64,000 bases of DNA, taken from the NCBI GenBank assembly GCA_001632425.1, contig KV425563.1, positions 410,660 through 474,659 of the forward strand. Direction: 5' to 3'. This stretch comes from Neolentinus lepideus HHB14362 ss-1 (taxonomy: Eukaryota > Basidiomycota > Agaricomycetes > Gloeophyllales > Gloeophyllaceae). A model generated the notes under the pieces. It made no database searches. It saw nothing but the letters and a program-made list of their open reading frames with translations, and was not told where the DNA came from. Below, piece after piece: positions 1 to 10,929 of the stretch. A program made the position numbers and the translations under genes. Within the stretch, counting starts at the first letter, position 1. The number at the start of each line of letters is the position of its first letter.

Positions 1-1568
1 TCTCACATCATATAACTGTTGAAGTTTTCCATGCAGTGTTCGACCCTTGTTTAGTAACAAAAGCCATGAGGTATCAAGGCACTGGCTGACAAGTTGATAC
101 ACACCAAGAAACACAGCAACAGGTAGGGTTGGGCATGGGTGACACCATGGGTGATGAGAATGACACCATACCCGCACCCACCTACACCACACCTGTAGCC
201 GGTAACGGTACAAAACCTGTATTACTGTACCATTTCAATCAATTTGCCATGTCACATGTCATGCGGCCCTCTGGCATGGCAAAATTTAGGTATTGTCATG
301 TGTCATGTAGCTAGGTGGCAAAATGAAATGTCAATGTTGGAAGTTTCCGAACACCATTATAATGGATGACCAGCAGAAAGAAGGTTTAAAATGGATTAAA
401 TTGGGATTAAACGTCTATATGGAAATTTCTGACGGACAGTACTGGCAAAGTTGGGAGCCTGTCACACATCATCCGGTGGGACAGTGGGCTGGCAAACTGA
501 TTCTGGTTGTCATGCATCATGGCTGGTGGCGAATTGATCGAAATGGTACAGTATAGACCACGGGTACCGGCGGATGCCTGGACCGAACATCAAACTTGAC
601 TGAAGTCAATAAAAATGATATGTTTTTAAGTAATTAAGCTGTTCATAACTATTGTAACAGTTCTAATGCATGCTGATAGCATTTACAGCAAAGTTATGGA
701 CTGGTCAGTAGTGCCCACCAGCTGATATGGGCTGAAAATGGGGACCTGTGCCAACAACTGAGAACTCATACACCTGTCATTGCAGGTGCATGGTAGTGAG
801 TGGTGTGACCTTGTCAGACACCACACCCATACCTGGGCAACCCCTGGGTCCAATACCACAGTGGCACCCATTGATAGGCCCTGTTGGCTTCTGACCCCAG
901 AAAACATGATTTAGGGCAATTCCACATGCTTTGTGGGAACAGCGACTTAGTGACTCAATAGCACTCTAGTGGTAGTCTGCACACTAGCAACCCTACACCC
1001 CAGCGACAAGGCTCTCAGCTTCTTGGTGCACTTAGGACAGCTTCTTGATAGCACTGACAGGCTAAGACACACAACAACCACCAAAAACACCTAGAAAAAG
1101 CAGAGGGAACTCCATCTAATAGTGTCAGTAGTCAAAGGGTAGAAAGGTAAAGCTCGGGGGAGGTGAGGGATGAGAAACAATGCAATGGAAGGCACCATAT
1201 ATCTCTGGTGAGTAGACCCAGATGCTCTATACCACTCCTATCTCTCTAACACTCGTGATCTATGTGTCTCAGTGCTCCTCAGGGGGTAATCAGGGCTGGG
1301 CAAGACCAGCTGTCCTCTAGAAGGACTCAGAAGGGCAATGAATGGTAGCTCAGAAGGTCACTCCATGTCGGAGGACTCTAGGATGCAGTGATCACAATGA
1401 GAACACAAGAGAGTTGATAAATGCAGCTCAGAATGCAAGACCTCTTGCTGAGGTTGACTTAGAATGCAATTTCAGATGCAATGAGACTTTGAGATGTGAA
1501 GTGTAGGGTAAAATTTGATGCCCAAAGTGAAAATACAGGATGCCTAAAGTACTAAGCTACCCATACAT
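1..1568. other. Repeat-island flank without a recognisable gene
   Basis: I see only short open frames that resemble nothing I know. The base composition and simple-word texture match the transposon debris that follows, so I read this as old degraded repeat sequence. No tRNA, rRNA or LTR end is recognisable. Confidence 0.4.
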
Positions 1569-1883
1569 CTAAGAAACTGCTAAGTCCAAGATATCGTAAC
1601 CCTCCATGCATCTACAATCAGAAAATACAACCAAAAATGCTCTGCTGAGTCTTACTAAGCTCCCAAGCTGCTCGCTAATCGTCTGCCACATACTGCTCTC
1701 ATCCTGAAGCACTCTCAGCAGGTCAGGAACCACTGTTTCAAGGAAAATCCTTCCATCTTGAGTCCATATGGCACATCGGCGTGATTTGATGACTTGTGTA
1801 TGATGATTTGCATCTTGATCTTCATAATTGATGTCAACAGAGTGCTGCAACAGCACCAGAGCAGCAAGAGAGGCCCACATCAT
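1569..1883 (-). CDS. Unrecognised 104-codon ORF in transposon debris
   Basis: A 104-codon frame begins with two in-frame ATGs and has a leucine-rich start. I recognise no domain and no family. It lies among decayed gypsy fragments of the same orientation, so it is more likely a fragment of an old element than a host gene. A chance frame is a real alternative, because nothing such as conserved residues, splice sites or a promoter supports expression. Confidence 0.15.
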   Translation of the reverse strand: MMWASLAALVLLQHSVDINYEDQDANHHTQVIKSRRCAIWTQDGRIFLETVVPDLLRVLQDESSMWQTISEQLGSLVRLSRAFLVVFSDCRCMEGYDILDLAVS

Positions 1884-2195
1884 CTGGGCTCACTATGGCC
1901 AATGAGCGCTGAGGTATTGCAAGGTTGAACAGAATGTAAGATCAGCAGGGATGCATCAGAAAGACCAATATGAGTGACTGAGTGTGTTTTGGTGCTTGAT
2001 AAAGGTGCCAGGGCTGCCATTCATCACCATCAACTGGTAAACTGAGTTCTGGAGCTTGTGAGGATCATCATGTCATATGGAAGGGGTGTGGTGGTGAGTA
2101 AGCATTGCTGATGCCATCAGTTCCATTGCTTGAATGCATAAGCACAATTTGACAACCTCAGAGTATCCTAAGTCATCAAATAGAGTCCAACTCTA

Positions 2196-4053
2196 TTGCA
2201 CCAGCAGGAATGCAGCACAGCAAAGTGTCTAACACTCGGCAGTGACATCAGTGGCCAGAGGTGTGCATCCTCAGGGCTCACTGATGTATTGAGTCATAGC
2301 TCAGTGAACTCTTGGAGACACCTCAGTGGTCTCAGCACTTTCCACACCATGTTGAACATGCCAAAAACATGTTTTCAGAGGCTAGCAGCACTGGAGGCCT
2401 ATCATCCTCCCCCATACTTAAATCCTGACTGTCCTCAGTCATCATCTCTCTTGCTTCACTCCTCAGAACTCGCTATAGCTCTGCCCCCTATCCATCATAC
2501 TTGGGCTGAACTTGTCACCACTGTTGATGATGTTATGGCCATCCCTGATCACGATGCCACTATCTTTGCCATCAGTGTGGATCTGATCCCTGTTGCAGTA
2601 AGTCGCTATGCTCCAGATTACCAGTCCATGGTAACACCAGCATCCCCTAGATCAGCTACCTTTCCACTGTGACACCAAGTCAGCAGTGTGCTCACCTGCA
2701 GCTTATACACCACCTATTTGAGCTGCACCTCAACTCAGTCCTCATGGCTGAGGCCATCCTCAACATGCCCACCCTAGATCCAGCATGCTCTGAGGTCACC
2801 GAGCATCCTCCACCTGGTACGTTATTGCATTGCAATGATTGACAGTTGTCCTGAACCCTATCCCTAGTCACTCTGTCTCACTCATCAGCATCTACTACTG
2901 CTGCGCCTAAGGCTTGTCCTATGCTGAGGCCAGTAGCAAAGGCCACTCAGTCTTCTGGAAGCACTTCAGATGCTGTGACAGCCTGCTTGTGACTGACACC
3001 ATATGTGGAGATCCCACCAATGAAGGGCAAAAGATCAGGGTGGGTCAAACTGGAGTCTCCAAAGGTTGATATGAGGAGGGTAGAATCACCGAGAGTCAAT
3101 ATAAGGATGGTGGAACCGCTGAAGATGGCGACATGCTTGCAGGTTGTGAGGATGCAGTGGGAACCAGTTGATGGCACATCAAGGGTACGTATCTTTGTCA
3201 TAGGAACTTGGTAGATTGATAGATTTGTTGATACTAGTGCATGCACTGTGTCAAAGAGGGCCACCAGTGTCTCATTCGCATTGGAGGTGGCCTGGTGCAT
3301 GCATGCCAGACCTGCCACACCTCCAAGGTGAAGTGCAAGCATTTCACTCTGTCAGCCGGTATGTTTCTAGCTCCATAGATGGCTGTCTAGACACTAATCG
3401 GTATATAGCACCAACACCAAAGCCTGCCACAAAGGTCACTGTGGTTCCATCACTGCCATCTCCCATTGCTCGACCTGCACAGAAATGATCTTGACTCACC
3501 TTAGACACCAACAACATGACCAGTACTAGGACTGCACTGGTGATGTCGCACACCCAAAGTGGCTCATCTTTGAGCTCAAGCTGTAAGTCACTCTCTTTCC
3601 AATCAGCATGTGCACTTAGCTCATGTTTCACTCTTCCCAGTCCAAATGATGCCAATGTCACCTCCATACCTGGACCCTCACATCACCCACCTGGAACATG
3701 ACATGGCCAACATGCACTGGTCACTCAAAGACCTCCATGGGATGGTATAAGACATGGCGGTGACCCAGAAGGTGGGCTTTGAGAGGCTGACAGCCCAAGC
3801 CTGGCCTCCTAACCTTCCTAGAGCATCCACTTTGACATCGGTGAGGGTGCAGCCACCACTGCAACCTTCCAACAAGGTGCCGGCACCTCTGACAGCCTTC
3901 AGTATGATCACTAAGGTGGCCCCTTCATTGAAGAAGAGCACTGCTGCTACCAAGGATTCAGAGGGTGAGACCGACGAGGAGGAGGTGAACAGTGAGGAGG
4001 AGGAGGAGGACTACAGAGAGGTAGATGACAGCCCATCAGCAGGTGCGGCATAG
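2196..4053 (+). pseudogene. Decayed ORF with a Zn2Cys6-like cysteine motif
   Basis: Open frames in several phases (2196-2672, 3005-3214, 3216-3488, 3516-3701, 3754-4053) look like pieces of one plus-strand coding unit. Around 3233-3345 one frame holds two cysteine pairs, C-x2-C-x6-C followed by C-x2-C-x6-C, the spacing of fungal Zn2Cys6 clusters (CMHC, then CQTC). The last piece ends in a run of Glu/Asp (about residues 70-92 of 3754-4053). Basidiomycete repeat islands often carry ORFs with such a cysteine cluster and an acidic tail, and their function is not established. Stops and phase changes between the pieces could be introns or damage; I could not build a clean spliced frame, so I call it a pseudogene. 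Confidence 0.35.
2405..2450 (-). repeat. Old element 3' boundary (polypurine tract) copy A
   Basis: On the minus strand the motif TTTAAGTATGGGGGAGGA follows a short ACTGAGGACAG block. A near copy occurs at about 4360-4395, where it follows a gypsy pol tail. The G-rich purine run fits a polypurine tract just upstream of a 3' LTR, so this marks a second degraded element in the same orientation. Confidence 0.35.
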
Positions 4054-4353
4054 ACTCAGCAGTCAGCGGTGGGTCGTTAATGCTTCTTTGTACTTGTATT
4101 CAATTTGTGCATTGCTTGTTGTGGATGGTCTGGGGTTGGGTAGGTTTGTACAAGTAAAATTGCGAATAAAATGTCTGTGTGACTTGACTTGTGAGAAATG
4201 TTTAAATGGATCATAAAAAAATAGTGATTAAAATGAAAATGAAGGGTTGGACTTCTGAAGTGTTTTGAAAATCAAAAATCTTGTTGTAAGGCATATAAAG
4301 AAAACTGCCAAAAATGCCAAAAATGAAGCCGAAAATGGTTAGCTGAACATGAG

Positions 4354-4555
4354 GGTGTTCTCCTCCCCCATACTTAAATCTAAACTGTCCTCAGTTTGAA
4401 AGAAAACATACAATTGTTGAGAAAATGATAAGACAACAAAATAAACAAAGTCAAAAGAAGGGGTAATGCAAAAATGACAAGGAGAGAAATGATGGGGCTC
4501 ATCTAGACATCCATTGAGCTCAGTGAGAATATATGCACCGCCACAGTTATGAGAG
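4354..4555 (-). pseudogene. Gypsy pol C-terminal tail, relic
   Basis: Reading down from 4555 on the minus strand, one frame contains GGAYILTELNG, the signature of the last part of fungal Ty3/Gypsy integrases (usually GGAY-L-ELDG). It is followed by acidic residues and then, at about 4395-4360, by a purine-rich GTATGGGGGAGGAG tract that would be the polypurine tract of the old element. The rest of pol is missing: the relic gag resumes only on the far side of the palindrome at 7120. The old element therefore lost its central part before, or together with, the palindrome's arrival. Confidence 0.5.
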
Positions 4556-5749
4556 CACCTAATGCTGTAGTATTAATGTATTACATGTCTAATATTTTAA
4601 CAAACCCTTATGCAATACCCAGTAATGTTTTAAGTGTAATGTATTAATGCCCCAGGCTGGGTTCGAATTAGACTGCCTGGCACCCAGGCATCAAGATCTC
4701 AATTGGGTTTAGATGTCAAGTGTGGGAAAAAGGCTGCTATATTGGTGATAATAGCCTAGGACCTTGGTTCTGGCCCAGGAAAATGCAGAAAAATCAGAAT
4801 AAATCAGAATATATTCCTGGACCCATTTGGGACCCCTCCAGGACTAAAAATAGATTGATATATATATATATATATATATAGAATGCTGCAAAATGGGATT
4901 CAGCTGCCCATATAAATTCGCAAAAAATGCCTAAAAATGCGGAAAAAATCAGGGTAGCTCCTGGGACCTGATGGGGTTAGATGGCATCATGATATTATGT
5001 AATCCTATCATGATATCCATTCAGCTGCTCATATAAAATTGGAAAAAATGCCTAAAAATGCAGAAAAGATCAGGGTAGTTGTTAGGACCCCTTGGGCCCA
5101 GATGCCATCATGATATTATGTAATCAACTACCAGAAATGAACAACATTTGATGTTATACACCTCTGGAACCCATTTTTCACCCTCTTTCCACTGGTGTGG
5201 TCCATTTCTCCATCTGGATCAGATTTGTCATGGTTGTAGCACCTCAGCCATTAGAGCTATAGGTATGGGACTTGTCCCATCTATTTATATTGGCTACCAG
5301 CTATCTATGAGTACCAAAAACTACCAAAAGTATTTTTTCATGCACCACATTTAAAACACTTTTTCATCTTTTCCCACACTAGTACCTCACCCCACAACTT
5401 GCCTTTTTGGTAATATGGTCACCCAATATAGGGCTACAGGTTTACTTAAGACACCATGAGATTCTGATGAGCAGGTGGCTACCCACCACTTTTGGGTAGT
5501 ACCCCCCCTGTAGCCTCTCCCCAGCTACTGCTTTTGGTTCTGATGGTCAATATCACTCCTTCCTAGTGTATACTAGTGTATCAGAGTATACTGACTGAGT
5601 CTGGGACCATTTGGGCCATTATTCAGTGACCCAGTACTGATTGACCTCAAAATCATGCATTTATTGATACCCTACTGCAGCCAGTATACCTACTGCACTG
5701 GAAACATACCATGATATAGCATAGAGTATACCCATTTGACCCTAGATCC
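4556..5749 (+). repeat. Left arm of palindrome
   Basis: 1194-bp inverted repeat arm. It pairs with 5926-7119 with only scattered substitutions. It includes a TA run at about 4858-4880 and two copies of a module starting ATTCAGCTGC (about 4900 and 5024). Confidence 0.8.
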
Positions 5750-5925
5750 CATCCCAGTCACCCCAAAGGCTGCACAGTATCACATTGCAGTAGCAAACAG
5801 CTTCTCTGACATTTTCGGATCATTTTCGGACTGTTTGGACTAATGACCTGAGCTACTAGTGTGTACTGGAACAAGCTGTTTACAGTGCATTGTGGTGCTG
5901 GGCAGTATGTGGGTTGACTGAGATA

Positions 5926-7119
5926 GGATCTAGGGTCAAATGGGTATACTCTATGCTATATCATGGTATGTTTCCAGTGCAGTAGGTATACTGGCTGCAG
6001 TAGGGTATCAATAAATGCATGATTTTGAGGTCAATCAGTACTGGGTCACTGAATAATGGCCCAAATGGTCCCAGACTCAGTCAGTATACTCTGATACACT
6101 AGTATACACTAGGAAGGAGTGATATTGACCACCAGAACCAAAAGCAGTAGCTGGGGAGAGGCTACAGGGGGGGTACTACCCAAAAGTGGTGGGTAGCCAC
6201 CTGCTCATCAGAATCTCATGGTGTCTTAAGTAAACCTGTAGCCCTATATTGGGTGACCATATTACCAAAAAGGCAAGTTGTGGGGTGAGGTACTAGTGTG
6301 GGAAAAGATGAAAAAGTGTTTTAAATGTGGTGCATGAAAAAATACTTTTGGTAGTTTTTGGTACTCATAGATAGCTGGTAGCCAATATAAATAGATGGGA
6401 CAAGTCCCATACCTATAGCTCTAATGGCTGAGGTGCTACAACCATGACAAATCTGATCCAGATGGAGAAATGGACCACACCAGTGGAAAGAGGGTGAAAA
6501 ATGGGTTCCAGAGGTGTATAACATCAAATGTTGTTCATTTCTGGTAGTTGATTACATAATATCATGATGGCATCTGGGCCCAAGGGGTCCTAACAACTAC
6601 CCTGATCTTTTCTGCATTTTTAGGCATTTTTTCCAATTTTATATGAGCAGCTGAATGGATATCATGAGAGGATTACATAATATCATGATGCCATCTAACC
6701 CCATCAGGTCCCAGGAGCTACCCTGATTTTTTCCGCATTTTTAGGCATTTTTTGCGAATTTATATGGGCAGCTGAATCCCATTTTGCAGCATTCTATATA
6801 TATATATATATATATATCAATCTATTTTTAGTCCTGGAGGGGTCCCAAATGGGTCCAGGAATATATTCTGATTTATTCCGATTTTTCCGCATTTTCCCGG
6901 GCCAGAACCAAGGTCATAGGCTATTATCACCAATATAGCAGCCTTTTTCCCACACTTGACATCTAAACCCAATTGAGATCTTGATGCCTGGGTGCCAGGC
7001 AGTCTAATTCGAACCCAGCCTGGGGCATTAATACATTACACTTAAAACATTACTGGGTATTGCATAAGGGTTTGTTAAAATATTAGACATGTAATACATT
7101 AATACTACAGCATTAGGTG
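5926..7119 (-). repeat. Right arm of palindrome
   Basis: Inverted partner of 4556-5749. Several of the few differences are CG in this arm against TG or CA in the left arm (region 6870-6905), consistent with methyl-cytosine deamination after the arms were made. Confidence 0.8.
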
Positions 7120-9193
7120 GCCCTACTATGACTTCGGGGAATGTCCATCTCATTTTCTCCCTGTTGGAGTCCTGAACCTCTTGGTAGAACCATTCTGAAG
7201 CATCTCCCTCAAGGTACTTAGACACAATAAGGACATGCTTCCGATCATATGTGGTGTGACCCAGTCCCATCAAGTTGAAGTCGGCTAACAGATCTGATAG
7301 CCATTTCTCAAAGAATCATATGTCTGTTTGGCCATCATACTTATTTGAGATGGCTGGCTTGAAACTCCTTGTCTCCGGAGAGTATGCTGAGGCCATACAC
7401 CATGCAGCTTCAATCGTCCTAAATGCCTTTTGTACGATCTCATCTTCATAATCATGAGCAGGAGTATCTGTGTGCTGCCATTCATGGCATCTGACGTTCA
7501 TCAGATTATCCTCCTCATCATCATCCTGCTCATCATCTGATGGATCTCCACCTGGCAGATCTCCGCCTAGGGGTCCTCCTCCTGGGGGTCCACCATCTGG
7601 TGGTACTCCTCCAACACCATCATCAGGTGCCACTACAACCACTCTATGCCATCATTGATCATTATTTGGTGGGCCCACAGGGCCTCTACCTCCACCTCCA
7701 TCCCCTCCTGGTGGCCCTCCATCTGGTGGTGCTCAACCAGGGGGTCATCCTTCTGGATGCAGAGGTCTGCCTCCACCCCGATCTGGTATATGTGGGTGTC
7801 AGTCTCAGTCATTATATTGTCTACCTTGGCCATTGTCGCCATTGCCATCTTCATCACTGGGAGGATCACCTCCAGGCGGTCTGCCATTAGCACCCCGTGC
7901 AGCTTACACATAAGGTATTACCACATTGACTTGCTGAAGGTTGCTCGCTGGGGCCTTGTTAGAGTACTCAAGATGAATAGTACTGTCTTTGATCCACTGC
8001 CCATGATTCATGGGTTGACTAAGTCTTAAGTCCTCAGGTTGACCAACATTCACCATTGCTCGATATGCATTAATGTCCATTGAGGGGGCCATCATTGAAT
8101 GCATCTGACTCATATCCTGTGTCATGCTCAGTTTGCTGCAGTTAGACACTGTAGTTTGCAAAGGAGATAGCATCCCTCGTGACATACTCTCCTTCTTCAG
8201 AAGGTGTATGTGGTCAGGGCTTGAACCTACATTCCTCCCATTATGGGCTGCATGATAATCCACAGTGATTCATCTTGTTGTCAATGGGGCTGACTCTGAG
8301 TCTGCTGCCCATTCTTTATTGGCAATTGTGAGTAGGGATGGACTAGCTGACATAATGCTTCCATATGACAGTCATAAGCCATCTGGATTTCCTGAGGCTG
8401 CTGAGGTGCAGAGAGCATGTTAATTGATCATTGAATTGATGGATCTGTGTGCAAGGTCGCTGTTGTACTTAAATCTCCAAGGTCTCGTGTCCACTCAGTG
8501 GGATGCAGAAATCCAATCCCACTCCATTGAGCTGGGTATTGTCCCATTGGTGCCTTTACGGATGGGGGCTGATCTCTCCAGTGTGAGTCCTGCTCATCAC
8601 TCAGGGTGGCTCCTCTGTTACCAAGTGTCAGGCTTCATGTCTGTCCAATTGGGTCCTGATGCATAGTCATCACGCTCAGCTGTTCACTCAAAGGAAAGTA
8701 TCAGATAGGGCCCACATTCTTCCATAATTCACTAGAGTATGGGTTCACATGTTCTGCTTGATATAGTCCCACGGATGGGGGGCGCAATAATCCTGGTAGA
8801 GTTACCAGTATCCCTCTTGGGGGCACAACCTCTTGGGCAAGTGGAACATTAGTCCCTCCTGGAGCTACTCATTTGGTAGGTACTGGTGCAGCTTGATGGG
8901 CTTCCACAGGGCTAGGAATCTCTCCAATTGATGGGTTCAAATCATGTGAGGGGTGAGGTGGCAATGGTCATCCTCCTTGCAGATGTGGAGACACTGACTT
9001 AGGGGATGGTGACACCATCTTGAGCTCGCGCTTCACACGCTGAGTCTCTATAATATCGTGATTAGCATTGAGAGTCTCAAGTGTTCTCATACCTTGTCTG
9101 ATCACTTCCTCAACAGCATCACCCTCATCCATAGATAGTTCCTTTGCCAGATCACTAATCTCCTCACTGATCAATTGCCTCAAAGCATCCATC
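7120..9193 (-). pseudogene. Relic gypsy gag, broken by palindrome and Gypsy-1
   Basis: Minus-strand frames (8968-9193, 7904-8263, 7316-7642, 7028-7273) form successive parts of a gag-like protein. An acidic helical N-terminal part comes first, then a Gly/Pro-rich then acidic linker at about 7640-7530, then a stretch resembling the Ty3 capsid fold with YLEGDASEWFYQEV and MRWTFPEVI, where the Trp and the spacing match fungal gags. In-frame stops and phase shifts separate the parts. The frame is cut at 7119/7120 by the palindrome and at 9193 by Gypsy-1, and resumes at 16328. This is the oldest layer of the nest. Confidence 0.6.
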
Positions 9194-9198
9194 CCCTC

Positions 9199-9629
9199 TG
9201 TTACGAAGCGCATGGCAACCGGCACGCTATCTATCTTTTTCTTTTCACTCCTATTGTTCCAGCGTTGCGATGACTACGCATCTCGTAGGAGATGCTCCCA
9301 TATTTATTGTTCTCTTTCTATTATATCGTCGTTATGGACACACGTATCGTAGGATACGTTCTCATACTTATTGTTGTTCATCTACTGCGCATTCACAGGT
9401 CGAATAGAGACGGGTAACTAGCATACGCGTCTCGGCATCGGACATTAGTATATAAGACTCCTTGTACAGTAGCTATGTCCTCAGCTTAACCTCCTCAGTT
9501 ATACAACTAGTCTCTTCTCAGTACCTCGACGGCCCTTGACATCTAAGTCTGGGTGAACAGCATAGGTCTATTGCTATATTAGCGAGATCTATTGACAAGA
9601 ACCATTCCCTGAAGAGACTTTTCCTAACA
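9199..9629 (+). repeat. Gypsy-1 5' LTR
   Basis: 431 bp, TG...CA ends. It contains a TATA box (TATATAA at 9449-9455) and, 34 bp further on, the sequence AGCTTAACCT (9483-9492), which is complementary to the priming site just after the LTR. Confidence 0.92.
9449..9455 (+). promoter_or_regulatory. LTR TATA box
   Basis: TATATAA inside the 5' LTR. The solo LTR keeps the same TATATAA at about 62159-62166 with the same downstream context, which supports a conserved core promoter. The expected start site falls around 9480-9490. Confidence 0.6.
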
Positions 9630-9631
9630 TT

Positions 9632-9641
9632 AGGTTAAGCT
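9632..9641 (+). promoter_or_regulatory. Putative self-priming primer-binding site
   Basis: AGGTTAAGCT begins two bases after the 5' LTR, where a primer-binding site belongs. It is the exact complement of AGCTTAACCT at 9483-9492, the predicted 5' end of the transcript. This is the geometry of Tf1-type self-primed elements of fission yeast, where the mRNA 5' end folds back as primer. A tRNA primer cannot be excluded from sequence alone. Confidence 0.5.
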
Positions 9642-9745
9642 CATCTTCATCGACACCGCCGACTTTCTTAAGTCTAGGCATTGATTGTCTAGCGTCTTGA
9701 CGCGACCTCTGATTGGTGTGCTAGTCATACCCGAACCCGAACCCA

Positions 9746-10780
9746 ATGGAAGGAGAAGGACAAAACCTGCCCCCTATTGCAGCACCAGTGGCAGTACCTG
9801 CGGCAAACCCATTTATTGCTGCACCAGTAGCCGCTGCACCTGCAGCAGCTATGCAAGCACCCAGACTCACAGAATTAAAGCTGTCGACTCCCAAAGATTA
9901 TGATGGGAAAAGAGAAGAATTGCGAGGATTCCTGTTGCAAATCAGGTTATACCTCAAGGCAAACCAGGAGATATACTCCACTGATGATAAGAAGATCCTC
10001 TTTGTGCTGTCGCATCTGAAAGGAGGAACCGCAGGACCATGGGCGGAGACATACGTCTATGCCCATATCCAGAACGATGACATAATATTCGAGACATTCA
10101 ACGAGTTCATCGCCGAATTCCAAGAGGCCTTTGAAGAGGTGAACACAGCGGGAGAAGCTCTAAACAAGCTTCGCACCATGAAGCAGGCTGGTAAAACAGC
10201 CGATGAATTTATTTCAGAATTCAAGATTCACGCGGCGCACAGTGGCATCACTCAAGATGCGGCACTCATAGACTATTTCCAGGAAGGCCTGACCGCAGGG
10301 TTGGTCAGCAAAATATACAATGCGGAGACCATGCCCACTACCATTCAAGGATGGTATACGGCTGCAATCAAGCATGACCTCAACTATAGGAGGTTGCAAG
10401 CGCACAGACAGCGAATGCAAGGGAAACAGCCTACCAAGGCTGCACCCAAGTATGTCAAGAAAGAGCGCGATCCCGACGCTATGGACGTCGACCGTCTTAG
10501 TGAAGAAGATCGCAAGAAGTACATGTCGGAAGGAAAATGTTTCCGATGTGGACAGAAAGGCCATCGCGCCTCAGATCACAAGAAGGATGAACGAAAGTTC
10601 AAAACCAAGAAAGTCGAAGAAGACAAAGTCGATACGCGACTTGAACAAGTAGAGAGATCGCCAGAGAACCAAATAACAATGACCGATACAACCAGAGTCG
10701 AACAGATCAGGGCACTGATGGATCAGATGACGGAAGACGAACGGGTAGAAGTGTTTGGAGCCCTAGAGGATTTTGCCTAA
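9746..10780 (+). CDS. gag: Gypsy-1 Gag
   Basis: A 344-residue structural protein that would form the cytoplasmic particle packaging element RNA. It has an Ala/Pro-rich start, a central capsid region with the typical fungal retrotransposon gag pattern (about residues 50-230), then a Lys-rich stretch and a zinc knuckle at about residues 265-278. The knuckle reads CFRCGQKGHRASDH: spacing is C-x2-C-x4-H-x4, but the fourth ligand is His where Cys is usual. The ATG is the first in frame after the priming region. The frame ends with TAA at 10778-10780, inside a stretch where the pol frame (-1) is already open. Confidence 0.9.
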   Translation: MEGEGQNLPPIAAPVAVPAANPFIAAPVAAAPAAAMQAPRLTELKLSTPKDYDGKREELRGFLLQIRLYLKANQEIYSTDDKKILFVLSHLKGGTAGPWAETYVYAHIQNDDIIFETFNEFIAEFQEAFEEVNTAGEALNKLRTMKQAGKTADEFISEFKIHAAHSGITQDAALIDYFQEGLTAGLVSKIYNAETMPTTIQGWYTAAIKHDLNYRRLQAHRQRMQGKQPTKAAPKYVKKERDPDAMDVDRLSEEDRKKYMSEGKCFRCGQKGHRASDHKKDERKFKTKKVEEDKVDTRLEQVERSPENQITMTDTTRVEQIRALMDQMTEDERVEVFGALEDFA

Positions 10781-10929
10781 GGCAGCTCAAGTCAACGCTG
10801 AGTCTGCCACTTCTATTACGATCGATTGTAATTCGTGGAGTTCTGAAAGACAACGAAAGAGCTCTGCATATCCCCATTCAAATCGGTCGTAAAGACGTCG
10901 ACACGCACGCACTCCTCGATACAGGGTGT

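Larger units (their letters stand above)
4556..7119. mobile_element. 2.56-kb near-perfect palindrome (foldback-type element)
   Basis: Arms 4556-5749 and 5926-7119 (1194 bp each) are inverted copies with no net length difference; paired positions sum to 11675 from end to end. The same 68-residue frame appears at 5148-5354 (+) and 6321-6527 (-). The central part, about 5750-5925, is still inversely related but much more diverged. Arms contain (TA)n runs, an internal direct repeat of about 120 bp spacing and no transposase frame. The ends are CACCTAATGCTG and its complement. No target duplication is visible. It sits inside the gag/pol of an older gypsy relic. It could be a foldback or long-TIR non-autonomous DNA element, or two copies of a repeat joined head to head. 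Confidence 0.75.

Noticed and set aside
4650..4690. A tRNA-like B-box (GGGTTCGAATTA) suggesting a tRNA or SINE head
   Set aside because: It lies inside the palindrome arm, appears in both arms, lacks an A-box at the right distance, and no cloverleaf can be drawn.
4858..4880. TA runs in the palindrome as promoters
   Set aside because: They are simple microsatellites present symmetrically in both arms, with no gene downstream.
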